Below, piece by piece: positions 24,247 through 34,507 of a stretch of DNA of 64,000 nt (positions within the stretch are counted from its first letter, which is position 1; every line of letters begins with the position of its first letter). Source of the DNA: Neolentinus lepideus HHB14362 ss-1 (lineage: Eukaryota; Basidiomycota; Agaricomycetes; Gloeophyllales; Gloeophyllaceae). Below the pieces are notes generated by a model that worked only from the letters and a program-made list of their open reading frames with translations, did not search any database and was not told the origin of the DNA. The translations under genes and the position numbers were made by a program. The stretch spans positions 1-64,000 of the forward strand of contig KV425564.1 of assembly GCA_001632425.1 (NCBI GenBank). Direction: 5' to 3'.

Positions 24247-26167
24247 TCAGGGCAGGCCCAGCCCAGCCCGTACAGCATCAACCAGATCCCAATGCTCTGT
24301 ATCTCCATGAATATCAAACATGTTCACCCCAAGCAGACCCCGCGTCCTAGCCAGCTTCGCCTTCATCTGCAGACTCTGGGGGTCATCATAAGTGACGACC
24401 TGTCCAGCGATCTCCGACGTCAGGTAAGGCGTGCTAGAGCACTCGTCCCAATGTCTCGTGAAGCCACCCGCGCCCAAGAAACCAGGATAGGTCAGGACAA
24501 ACTGCTCGACAAGCTGAGCGAATTGGATCTGTCCGTTGTCGCTGCCACCGTTGTCGTTCTTGAGCGTAACCGGGTTCTGGAGTGGGACCAGGCCCGGGGA
24601 GACGGAGGAAGATGTGCTATCGGCGACATCAACGGTGATTTCGTTGCCTTCGATATCTAGCTCTGCACGGGTACGCAATCTGGTCGCGTTCGACTTGGAG
24701 ATGTAGGCGTAGGAGGGGACGCCGAGCACTATCTTGTTCGTAGGCATGCCCGCTGCGGTCCAGGCAGTGATGGCGGAGTCCGCGTTCGCGTCGGGCTGGG
24801 TAGAGTTGCCGCATGCATTGGACAGAGGAGCATTGGGACCGGGATTGGAGTCCGCTGGAGAAGAGATTGTCAGCACCAGTTATCAGCTGAGGAAGATAGA
24901 TTACTCACATCCCCAGACATCATAGTTCATAATGAGAATCCAGTCAAGCACAGAGGCGAATGGCGTAACGTCTTTGAGTGGCTGCCCGTTCTGGTCGGCG
25001 AAGGGGACAACTTGGGTAGCGGCGGAGATACGCGCAGTGGGCGGCAGCCGTGAACGGAGCAGGATCAAGAACAATAAGTAGTTGGATGTGTCGTCGTGCG
25101 TCCAGATGTTCCCCTCTTGACCTGGTTGGCCCGGGTACTCCCAGTCGATATCGATGCCATCGAGGTTGTATTGGTTATACACCTTCACGATGTTATTGAC
25201 AAAGACGACCCGGTTCACGTCGTTAGCGACAGCTGGGGAAAAGTATCTGAAAAGTTCGATCAACACAATGTTCATAGACAGGGGAAACATTAAACACTTA
25301 CTTGGCACCAGTCCAGCCGCCGATACTGAGCTTCACCTTTTTGTCGTTAGCATGGGCAGCGGTAACGAGTCTTTTCAGGAGATCCGTGGCGCCAGAGTCG
25401 TCCCACGTCAGGTCGTACTGCTCATTGGGCAGAGCAAAGGCGAAATCGATCCAGTCGAATCGACTGAAGTCGATCTTCTCCGGTGGAAAGTCTGGCCCGG
25501 CCCAATCAGGGTAATACGCCATCACTTGAGGTACTACGTGCATGGGAGGGACTGATGGAATAGGAAGCGAGGACGACAACGAGGTCGCTGAAGGTAAAGA
25601 AGATGACACTGAGGTGACTGAAGGCAATGCCGAGGAAAGCGGAGCGGACGACACAGGAAGACTGGGCACAGTATCGTTTGCGTTTAATGGTGTGGTAACG
25701 TTCTCGGAGAGATTGGAGAAGTTCGACTCGGCAGGCAAGGGTGCCGGTGTAGAGGTGGAAGGAGAGACCGCCGGCAACGACGAGACGGGCGGGAGAGGGT
25801 CTGATGGTCCCACAGGAAAGAATAATGCAGCCGCGTCGAGCGCGACTGAAGGCGTTGCGCTGGGGATGACTGAGATCGGAGAGGGCATAGAGGACGGTGT
25901 CATATGAGGAGGAAGGAACTCGACAATGCCGTCGATTTTTGGTAGAGCCGACGATGATGGAAGCGGCGCTTGGATCGAGGTCACGGTGGTGACTACCGTC
26001 TGCGTCACTAGTAGTTTGTCCCCGCCTATAATTTGGGTCGCATTGGTCTCGACACCAATGTGCAGATCTTGGACTTTGGGGGCGTTGTTGATAGGGACAG
26101 GAACAGAGCCGACCAGGGTAGAAAGGGCCGATGCGGAGATAGCGAACAAGCACGAAGTAAAGCGCAT
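24247..26167 (-). CDS. Secreted GH18 chitinase
   Basis: Three exons on the minus strand: 25302-26167, 24909-25246, 24247-24854; 603 aa. Residues 1-24 (MRFTSCLFAISASALSTLVG..) form a signal peptide. Residues ~60-220 are Ser/Pro/Thr-rich with several NxS/T sites, a likely O-glycosylated linker placed before the catalytic domain. The GH18 barrel starts at VPQVMAYYPDW. It has KVKLSIGGW and the catalytic DGIDIDWEYPG, with acid Glu at about residue 325, then MNYDVWG and a GVPSYAY strand. GH18 enzymes cleave chitin with retention of configuration, here probably in cell-wall remodelling or fungal-wall attack. The ATG at 26167 was preferred because it starts the signal peptide; the upstream in-frame extension begins with GTG. 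A TATA box lies upstream. Confidence 0.95.
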
Positions 26168-26344
26168 GATAGACGAGTAAGTCTCGGGTGCGAGGGAGGG
26201 TATCACGAAAGAGGTATTGGAGTAACCAGACTCTGTTGCAGCAGATAATGCGCAAAAAACAAGACCACCTGGGTCAGTAGAAGAAAGGGCTGGTGATGGA
26301 ACCGGTCAGAGAAGGATGAGGACTCGAGAGGGATCCTGGAGGGG

Positions 26345-26352
26345 TTTTTATA
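26345..26352 (-). promoter_or_regulatory. TATA box of the chitinase gene
   Basis: On the minus strand the sequence reads TATAAAAA, about 180 bp upstream of the chitinase start codon. It is the only strong TATA element in that interval. Confidence 0.5.
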
Positions 26353-29300
26353 GGCGACAGGGCGGAATGAGTGAGACATACCGACGCAGGTTTTTTTTTC
26401 GTGTTTCATACCGATGAGTCGTCCGACCAGAGACTTTGACGAGGCATGCGGGCGGGAGGCACGATCCTTCAAATCCAAAGGCGGCATTTCCGGGCCGGGC
26501 CCTGCATGTACCGCCACCACCGATCACATCCCGCCCGATTACCATTTCTGGCAACATCCCGCCGCCAATCGTTAACGGGCTGTTTCAGGCCACTGGCAAG
26601 TCGACTGGTAATCGCCTCGGAATTCGACTGAAGTTCAGGCTGATAGTGATTCCAGTAGTCTTGCCGCTGGAGGGACTCGCCAAGTTTTAAGTTCCGTCAC
26701 CAGTCCGGCACCCAGTGCCTCCGGTAGTAGTAGCGGTGTTCTACCTTCAACCCAACATACATCTGTCAAACGAATATTGAGAATTGAACCATGATAGTCA
26801 TCTGTCGCTGCACGAACCTCAGGGTCGAACGTATGTCCTTCCCGCTGAGCTTACAACTCTATTGAGCAGTATGAGTACTAGTCACGCGAAGGGGAGCAGC
26901 ATCCCGTTCAGCTGATTAGTCTCGAGTCTAGAGAGCAAGTTAACTTGATAGATGAGATAGTCTCCGACAAGTGGGCTTGAGAGTACTGAGGCCGCATGAG
27001 TATAGATTCGTCTAGACGGGATGGCAAACACGCTGAACGCTCTGAGAATAATCCATACAGCGAAAGAATGTCAGCATGATGGTCATATTGAAGAGAGCGA
27101 CATGCACGCACTTCTCTGCGCGCCGATGCTGAAATTATAGAGGTCGCCGGCTTTACGGAACAATGAAGACATGTGTGAACCGGTGCTAGTGAATCTCCTA
27201 AATCCATGCACCCGAGAAAAAATGTGAGGCGAAGAAACATAGGCTTGACCACTATCGTCCAATATACGGCCTAACTAGCGTAGAGGGCACTTCGTCTGTA
27301 AAGCGTGTCTATTCCAGCTGAGCATCAAGCGAAGGCCTCGGTGCCACCGGATGTACGGTAAGCTATACAGTCTTCTTGTAGCGCATAAGAGATAGTCGGA
27401 GGCGTTTTGCAGCGCCGAGCGTGGAAGACAGCTGTTTGTACCGCACACACTGTACACGCTGTCTGCCTAACATATCAGAAACCTAAGAAGAAAGAAGCCT
27501 CCAAAGCACCGACAACAAACATAACAGGAAATGTTTACCGAACATCACGCAAAAACTGTGGAGGTACGCTGCGCAAGACATCCGACATATGGACATCGGA
27601 ACCAAAAAGTGCCGATAGATGTGAAAGTACACACTAGTCCGCTCTCATTTCGTCTGCGTGAAGCGAGTACTAGCTGTCAACTTCCGATAACGATCAACGC
27701 AGATTCAGCACACGCATGACGTGGATCCCCTGGTATACTTGAGGAACCTGCAACTTTATTGGTTGCTGCAGCGAAGACCATGTTCTGGATGATCTCCACA
27801 CGGTCATGCATGTGCAGTTGCCACAATCTAACCAATCCCCCGGAGGCGAAGTGTGAGCTGTGCCGGGACGAGTAGAAGAGTCTCGTTCGTTGAGGCGGAC
27901 CAAGACGAAGACAGCCTACAGCGCGGCGGGGGCCAGCACAGTAGACTTCACAGGGACTGCAGCATCAGAATGAATCACTAGAAAGAGCCTCGAGTTTCCT
28001 AGACCACATGCGTCAGACGAAGTCTGAGACCAAGAACCAAGTCCAGTCGCCATGCTGCCACCACGGACTCATGTGGGTCTCGCTCCAATCCAAGCAGTAA
28101 ACCAACTCGAACGGCGTTGACTGTCTTCGCATAGTTAATTAGCCTGCAGTAAGCTTGAATGAGTTGCATTGAACTACACAGGCACACGTTCTACGACGTC
28201 GCACGAGACCGGTCAGCGGCATGCCGGACTGGGATCTTCCTGATGCGACGTCGCGCAGCAACAGACTATGATCGTCGCAAACACCGACACCAAGGACATC
28301 GTTTGTAGCTCCTCGGACGTCGCTGGGCACATCATATATGTTGATAGATGTCAACCAGAACGGAGAAATGTCACCACCTTTTCCGTCAATGTTGACTACA
28401 CAATGGGAGGGACAATGGAGTCAGACAATACCCGAGAGCAAAGGTTAGGAGTACTACTCTAGACTGACCGGAGCGGAGGATGTCGCTGGTCGTGGGCTGA
28501 CCTCGCCGTTGACGCGGTGACCGATTCGGGACAGCGAGAAAAGGTTTTGTGGATACCGATCGTTGGGCGGGAAGAAATGCGCAGCGTGGAGAGAGGCGGG
28601 CGGCCCTTCTTCGAAATGCCCCGATACGGACAAGTCATTAACAACACCACAGGGTCGTTCTCCCCTGCGATATATCCAAAAGGATGAAATTAAAGTGCGA
28701 CTCCGAGAGGTAGCAGCCTTGGCGTCATATGGGACACAAGAACTTCGACGCGTCTTACCCAAATTCCATGACTCTTCCACCCAGGATAATATCCTCCTGA
28801 CTGGCCCAACCAAGAAACCAAGCAAAACGCATCTCAAACTAGTGCATCCCTATATGACAGGATTCTGGACTAGAACACGTGGCCCCGAGTCCGAGATCGC
28901 ACCAACTTTCTGGGGTCGACTTCAGAAAGCCACCGATACACTTCGACAACCGGGGAAACAAAGTCAGAGCCGCACTCGGCCCGCTCTGACAAGCCTACTC
29001 GCATAACTTGGCGCCGGGAACGGACAGCGGCCTAGCAGAGTCTTCAGGATGCTGGAAATTGCGGAAGCCATGACTATAGGCGGTAGGATCATCGAGGATT
29101 TCGCAGACGATGATTAGCGTTTGGTAGTAGGAAATAGCTCGTCCGCGCCAAGTGGACCAATATTAACGCATTTGATTGGCCCGAGAATATACTAACGCCA
29201 TGGTGGAAATTGGACAGACAACTTTGGGCCAGGGCAGATACAAGGGTCGGTAATAGAAGCTGTCAGATAGCCCTCAGAGCGTCTCGGTTTCCTTTTCGAG

Positions 29301-30636
29301 GGGGCGAAAGCGGGCGAAGAGCCGGTATCACGACCATAGTATGCGAGGAGGAAGAATTGCGTCTACAGGACGCCGTGGTGCTGAGGACGCGTGAACTCAG
29401 GTAACCAAGGGCCATTGAGAATCACGTTGGGAGCGCAACAAGAACATATAAATCGTTTCTCTGACAACACTTCGAAGCCCTGGGTGTTCGCGAGAATGTG
29501 TGGCATATCCGTTCGAATGCTGTAGACGACGAATGGTGATCCGATTTTGGAGTATTTGCGTGCGATGTGGGATGCTGATGTCTGATATATGGCCTCAGCA
29601 AACCTGGCGTCGTTTTAACCGAGCGCGCTGGTGAAGGAACGTTTGCTGATAGAAGCTGTCAATACAGACACTAGAGCTTTTGGAGGGTGATCTGAACATG
29701 TACGAGGCGCGGCATCTGAACATTCTCGATATACATTCGGGTACGGACCTGATGGTAGCTGGGTCCAGAAGGATTTCAACACTCAAAAGGTAAACACGAT
29801 GTCCTATCGCGGATGTACCTGGCGAATGACTCGATTACGTGCCTACAGAAAGGACAATGTCTTGCCACGACTCGCGCTTTATTCGTATATTTGGGTTCAT
29901 TATGCGACGCTTCTCAGCATGCGCATGCTAGTAGCCCATTGTTGCATTGTGCGCCTGTACGTATTCAAGTGAGTGTGATGGCGGAAAGATCATCGTGCAG
30001 TCAAGGCAAGAAGGCAACGGCGTGTTGGATACGCGAGGCGGGTGTCCGACACGGGACTCCGGTGCTGACATGGGAGTCAATTCGATGTTGTGAACGAGGG
30101 CAGCCACTAAGCTTGTTGTCGGGGATGAGATTAGCGTTTCACAGGTGCACGTAAATGCAGCCGCCGTTTCCCCCATTCCTGCCTAATTGGGGAATAGGCG
30201 GGGCTTCTGAGATCTAATTTACGATCGAAATTGCGCGGAATCTGAATGACCACCGACGAGCGCCCTCGTTCCCATTCCCATGAACTGTGGCCGTCTCTCA
30301 GCCTCGGGTGAGGCGTAGCACCGTAGACCTGAACGGGGGTACTTCGAGGAGGCAACCTTTGAGGAAATGGTTGTTTACTGGTCAGCGGTTACTGGTTGGC
30401 GGTCACTGAGGATGGAAGCACCGTCCCGATTTCAGCGGGTCGGTAGAAGGCACAGAGGCTCGTAACGATTCATTTGGAGGAAGACGACGTGTGTCAATCG
30501 GTGCGGCGCCGATCTGGGCGTGGTGAAAGAAGATCTATTGCATTTCCGTGCCATCACTGCACCAGCGTTCGGGGCGGTGTCGCCAGATCTATGCCCTTTC
30601 CGTCACTTTCGGTCCTCGTGTCCTTCCGCCACATCC
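26353..30636. other. Gene-poor stretch of ~4.3 kb
   Basis: No ORF here has a recognised domain or a consistent splice model. Opposed ORFs at 28454-28837 (-) and 28563-29006 (+) overlap, and neither is convincing. A plus-strand block near 29815-29935 read with the right frame (RMTRLRAYRKDNVLPRLALYSY) looks like a protein fragment and may be a gene remnant. I found no terminal repeats, transposase or reverse-transcriptase motifs, and no tRNA. Confidence 0.5.
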
Positions 30637-30642
30637 TATAAA
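30637..30642 (+). promoter_or_regulatory. TATA box of the Ser/Pro-rich protein gene
   Basis: TATAAA, 93 bp upstream of the ATG at 30735. Confidence 0.45.
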
Positions 30643-30734
30643 GCTGTCCGCCTCGCCCGCAGCTCCCCCACCGCAGTCTTTGCGCACCAGACAGAGCACT
30701 ACTATCAGCCACACTCCTTGGTACGTTCAGAGCC

Positions 30735-31514
30735 ATGTCCTCTTCGTCGTCGGAATACATTCGTTGTTCGTCTCCCGTTCCTCCTCCAATGCCTTCGCCA
30801 GTATTTCTTCCAACTCCCCTGCCATCCCCCCCTTCCTTTCTCCGCAAGTCCTCATCGTCCTCGTTGCGGAGACTTCAGCTCGAGCCATCAGACCCTCCAA
30901 TCCCACCGCGTCTCATCGGCTCGCCTCTCTTGAAGAGAACACTTCCACCCAGGCATACTCACCGCTCCGCTGAAGATTTGCCCCGCTCGCACAAGAACCG
31001 CGGCCTGGGCAGAGGCTTTGTGGATGCATATGAATTCGGCGTGGGCACACCGCCAGCATCAGAACATCATGTTCGCAAGTCGCCTCGCCGACGCCCTGCT
31101 GTGTTACCACTCTCAGCCCCGGCCACTCCTTCGTCCCTTGCCTCCTCCCCGCGGAGAGCGCATCAACGATCCCCTTCCGTCGCCTTCGCCATCTCTCCTC
31201 GTTCCCCTCCACTAACGCCTATGATCTCTTCGCCGCCGCCGCCCGTGCCGCCGATCCCTGCCTTTCTCCTAGAGCCGGGTGATATCGTCACAAAGCCGGT
31301 GCTGAGGCCTGTCCGTGTGAACAGGGTAGAGGAGAACAGGGTTGAGCAGGTCGTCATTCCTGACCTAGAGCTGGAGATGGAATTGGGCGAGGATGCCATC
31401 AGTTACGCTCGAAAACGGAGGGAATTGAAGAAGGAGAACAGGAGCAGAGAAGAACCGATGACGTGCTCAAAGTTTTTATCTTTAAGCAACGGCAGTCGGA
31501 TGGTCGCCGCATAG
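30735..31514 (+). CDS. Ser/Pro-rich hypothetical protein (259 aa)
   Basis: Intronless ORF from an ATG preceded by a TATA box. The first ~190 residues are Ser/Pro/Arg-rich with repeated PPP and SPRR patches. The end is different: LEPGDIVTKPVLRPVRVNR followed by an acidic then basic helix (ELEMELGEDAISYARKRRELKK). The ordered C-terminus and start context suggest a real disordered protein rather than chance. No domain or function is recognised. Confidence 0.65.
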   Translation: MSSSSSEYIRCSSPVPPPMPSPVFLPTPLPSPPSFLRKSSSSSLRRLQLEPSDPPIPPRLIGSPLLKRTLPPRHTHRSAEDLPRSHKNRGLGRGFVDAYEFGVGTPPASEHHVRKSPRRRPAVLPLSAPATPSSLASSPRRAHQRSPSVAFAISPRSPPLTPMISSPPPPVPPIPAFLLEPGDIVTKPVLRPVRVNRVEENRVEQVVIPDLELEMELGEDAISYARKRRELKKENRSREEPMTCSKFLSLSNGSRMVAA

Positions 31515-32374
31515 TCCTAGTACCTCATCCACTCGACGCAATGCCTTCGTGTTATCACCGCTCTCTTTCGTCTTTTGCCTCCGTCACATCTCTGTCGCCA
31601 CTTCCACGACGCTTTCTTTCTTTCATCAATTGTCGCAAATTCACCTATGCACCGTGTCGTCAAATGTTGTCGCAGCAGAAGCAATTCTGCAATGTATTGC
31701 CCGCAGGCCCTGCCTCTACGTTACCACACTCTTTATTCTCGCTATTCGTCTCCTTAAAATATTTCGAGCTGTGCGACTACTCGGGGCTATACTTTTCAGT
31801 ATTCACATGAACCCCTGGCTCAGCTTCTAATTTATTATACCATGGCTCGCTGCTCTCTTTCTTCGTATTTTACTTTCGGTTTTAGGGTAGTAACTCGGTA
31901 CACTGTATTCTATTTCATTCACTTGCGCCGGCGGGCGCTTTACATATAGATGAGGAGTGTATTGGTTCAAGGGATATCGTAGCACTAGATGACCAGTCAA
32001 AAAGCACTTGAACATATATATGCGAATTGCCAGTCCAAAACATAGGGAGCTCGCGAGCAAGTGGACATCACAGCAGTCGAGATGCTATTGTTTCTAAATT
32101 TAGAGCAGGCGGTGTGCCGCCGCCAAGTGGTCGGTGGCTGGGAGAGCGCTGTTAGTTGGCCCCGTCGACCCTTCGTCCGACAGCGGGCCCTTTGTTTCAC
32201 TTAAGCGCTCTTCACCTTGACCCTGTTACCTTCATATCTCCGTCTGCGTCGTGTTGTGCCCCCCCGGCGGGCATCTCCACGTTCAGAAATCTCCCTTCCT
32301 CACCACGGTCCGACCCACACGGTTCGCGATAATAGCTTATTTTGAGACTACCCCGACCACTGTCGGCGCGCGAC
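31515..32374. other. Intergenic, no supported gene
   Basis: About 0.86 kb holding the 3' flank of the Ser/Pro-rich gene and the promoter of the WTAP/Mum2-like gene. No supported ORF. Confidence 0.5.
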
Positions 32375-33771
32375 ATGGCGTTGCCGTCGACGCGAGAGAT
32401 CGAGCTAGAGACGTTGTTGCGTAAGAGAGACGCGCAGTTGCTCGAGTTGACGGTAAGCTGTGGCTTGATATTCGCGTCTCATAATGACCCCCTTGAGACG
32501 CGTTCGTGGACTCTCGCTTATTTGGGTGGCTGCAGGATGAGGTTACGCGACTCAGGCAATACCTTTCGACACAACCTGCTCCCTCGTCCACGGATCCCAT
32601 ATCTTTACCGCCTGCTTTAGTCTCGGTCTTAACGCCATATATAACACGTGCACAAGCGCTCGCGGATACTAAGCCTAGTGGTGCTACCGGTGGAAGCAAT
32701 ACCTCAAACGTGGGCAGCGGGAATACGGCACTGGCTGCTCTCACGCAGCGCACTAAACTCCTTCAAAACGAGAACGACGAGCTGTATGAGCTACTCCGGA
32801 AGAGCGAGACCGGGAAGCTGAAAGAGGAAGTCAAGGGTCTTAGAAGAGTTGTGAACAAGCTGGAGGGCGCTCTCCGAGGTGAGTCAAGCTTCTCGGTAAT
32901 ATAATAGACAAATAGGCGAATGCTTATGACGTTCTTTAACCTTGTAGAGTCACATAACGTCATTATCAGCTTGAGGTACAGGTCGACTTTATAGAAAAAA
33001 GTCTCGAGACTAACATAGCCCTTAAATCGCAGCACTGAACTCGAAAAGTCTCATGAAGCGTTCGCCTCAACGCGCAATTCTTATCCTCACTCAGGTCGCC
33101 CGAGGTCTAGGCCACCGCCCGTATCTGCCAACCAATCCAGCAACGGTACTAATGCGGGTGGCGTTGGCAAACCCCTGCCAACGGAGCCGAGGGCGTACAA
33201 GAAACCGAGACTATCGATATCTGATGGGCAGGGCCCGGGCAGACAGCAGCAGTTGAGCTTGTCTCCGGCGAGATCCACAATGTCTTCATCAGTGCCACCG
33301 CAGCCACCCATCATTAGACAATCAGTCAACCACACGTCGGGTGTGAATGCCATCCCGCTGAAGCGGAGGAACGCCGATTCGCGTGATAGGGACGCGATGG
33401 AGGTCGACTATGAGCAGCCGCGGTCTGCGCCGTCGTCGAAATCGCAGTATGGTGGTGGTCTGAAGAGGGAGGATGAGGACGAGGCGAGGAAGCGTCCTCG
33501 CGTCGGGGACGACCGGGGCGAGCGAGACAGAGACAGGCCTAGACACAGGGACCGGGAGTGGGATAAGGACAAAGACCGGGACCGGGAGCGAAGTAAGGAC
33601 GCTAGAGACAGGGACCGCGACAAGGATCGTGACAGAGACCGGGACCGAGATCGGAGACGAAACGGTCCTGGTGGTCCTGGTGCTGGTCGGAGGGCACCCA
33701 CAAGGCGCGAAAAGGGCGGCAGCCCGTACGGGAATGGCGATCGGACGTTGGCCCAGCGCATGGGTCTGTAA
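32375..33771 (+). CDS. WTAP/Mum2-like coiled-coil protein with RD-rich tail
   Basis: Four exons: 32375-32452, 32536-32878, 32948-32975, 33033-33771; 395 aa. The N-terminal ~170 residues form a coiled coil. It runs from STREIELETLLRKRDAQLLEL to a conserved-looking LLQNENDELYELLRKSETGKLKEEVKGL, RRVVNKLEGALRESHNVIISLSTELEKSHEAF. This resembles the WTAP/Mum2 family, which in animals and yeast is a regulatory subunit of the m6A mRNA methyltransferase. The C-terminal half is disordered, with a long run of Arg/Asp/Lys dipeptides (about 33495-33660), and ends ...RTLAQRMGL. The join over a 28 nt exon restores ISLSTELEKS. The family call rests on coiled-coil pattern and could be wrong; the gene model itself is firm. 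Confidence 0.85.
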
Positions 33772-34364
33772 AGCTGGTCTTTGTTTACTTCCTTCTCTTC
33801 TATATTCATGGACACTTTTCCAACGATGACGACGTTACGATTTCCCTCTCCACCCTGCGGTCGACAATTAACTAACCGGATGGCTATTATTCTCTTTTTC
33901 GGCGTGGGATGTCGATCATAGCAGACGACCTTGTTGCATATCAATCATGACGGGCTCGCTTAGTGTATCCGGTGCGCATCTATTCACCTTGATCATCCCT
34001 ACTCTTTCTCTCTTCACTGTATCCACAAGACGGTCACGCATTGCATCCGTATTCCCCTGCATTACCAGTGTATTTTTATTCTCTTTTATCACGGTCATTC
34101 CGGTAGACGCGTTAACATTGATTTGGCTGACTTTCTGTATCTTAATCCACAGGTTGTACTACTACTAATATTTCACGATGTCTCTTTTCTTAGTCGTGGT
34201 TTTCTGTTTCTCTGTGTCGCTGTCGTACTGCTCTGCGAAAATGTATCTACTGCGCCGCTCGGTGTATTGTATCGTCTCATCCAAACATATCCGTTAATCT
34301 ATTGATACCATCGCGTTGTGTCAAGTTGGTTAAGGAGGATAATGCCTCTTTCATGGCCACGGGT
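33772..34364. other. Intergenic between WTAP-like gene and TRA1
   Basis: About 0.6 kb of pyrimidine-rich DNA. Two 60-73 codon ORFs at 33947-34305 are hydrophobic by composition only and lack support. Confidence 0.5.
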
Positions 34365-34400
34365 TATAAATAGATTCCACGTGGCCTAAATGGTCACGTG
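34365..34400 (+). promoter_or_regulatory. TRA1 core promoter: TATA box and paired CACGTG sites
   Basis: TATAAATA at 34365-34372 lies about 136 bp before the TRA1 ATG. Just downstream, two CACGTG E-boxes (34378-34383 and 34395-34400) are separated by 11 bp and together form an imperfect palindrome. CACGTG is the site of bHLH factors such as Cbf1/Pho4 types in fungi; binding here is inferred. Confidence 0.45.
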
Positions 34401-34507
34401 CTCGAAGGAGAGACATTGCTTTGGCACTACACAAGAGTAGTGCCACATTCACCCCACGAACGCCTTGGGCGTCTTTCTTCGCGGTCTCGGACTGCTTTTC
34501 ATCCACC

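Noticed and set aside
33408..33944. 178-codon minus-strand ORF opposite the RD-rich tail of the WTAP-like gene
   Set aside because: It mirrors an Arg/Asp repeat; Ser/Arg composition is the antisense effect.
34310..34365. tRNA-like sequence (GTTGGTTAAGGAGG)
   Set aside because: It suggests an A box, but there is no B box or cloverleaf; it lies next to the TRA1 TATA box.
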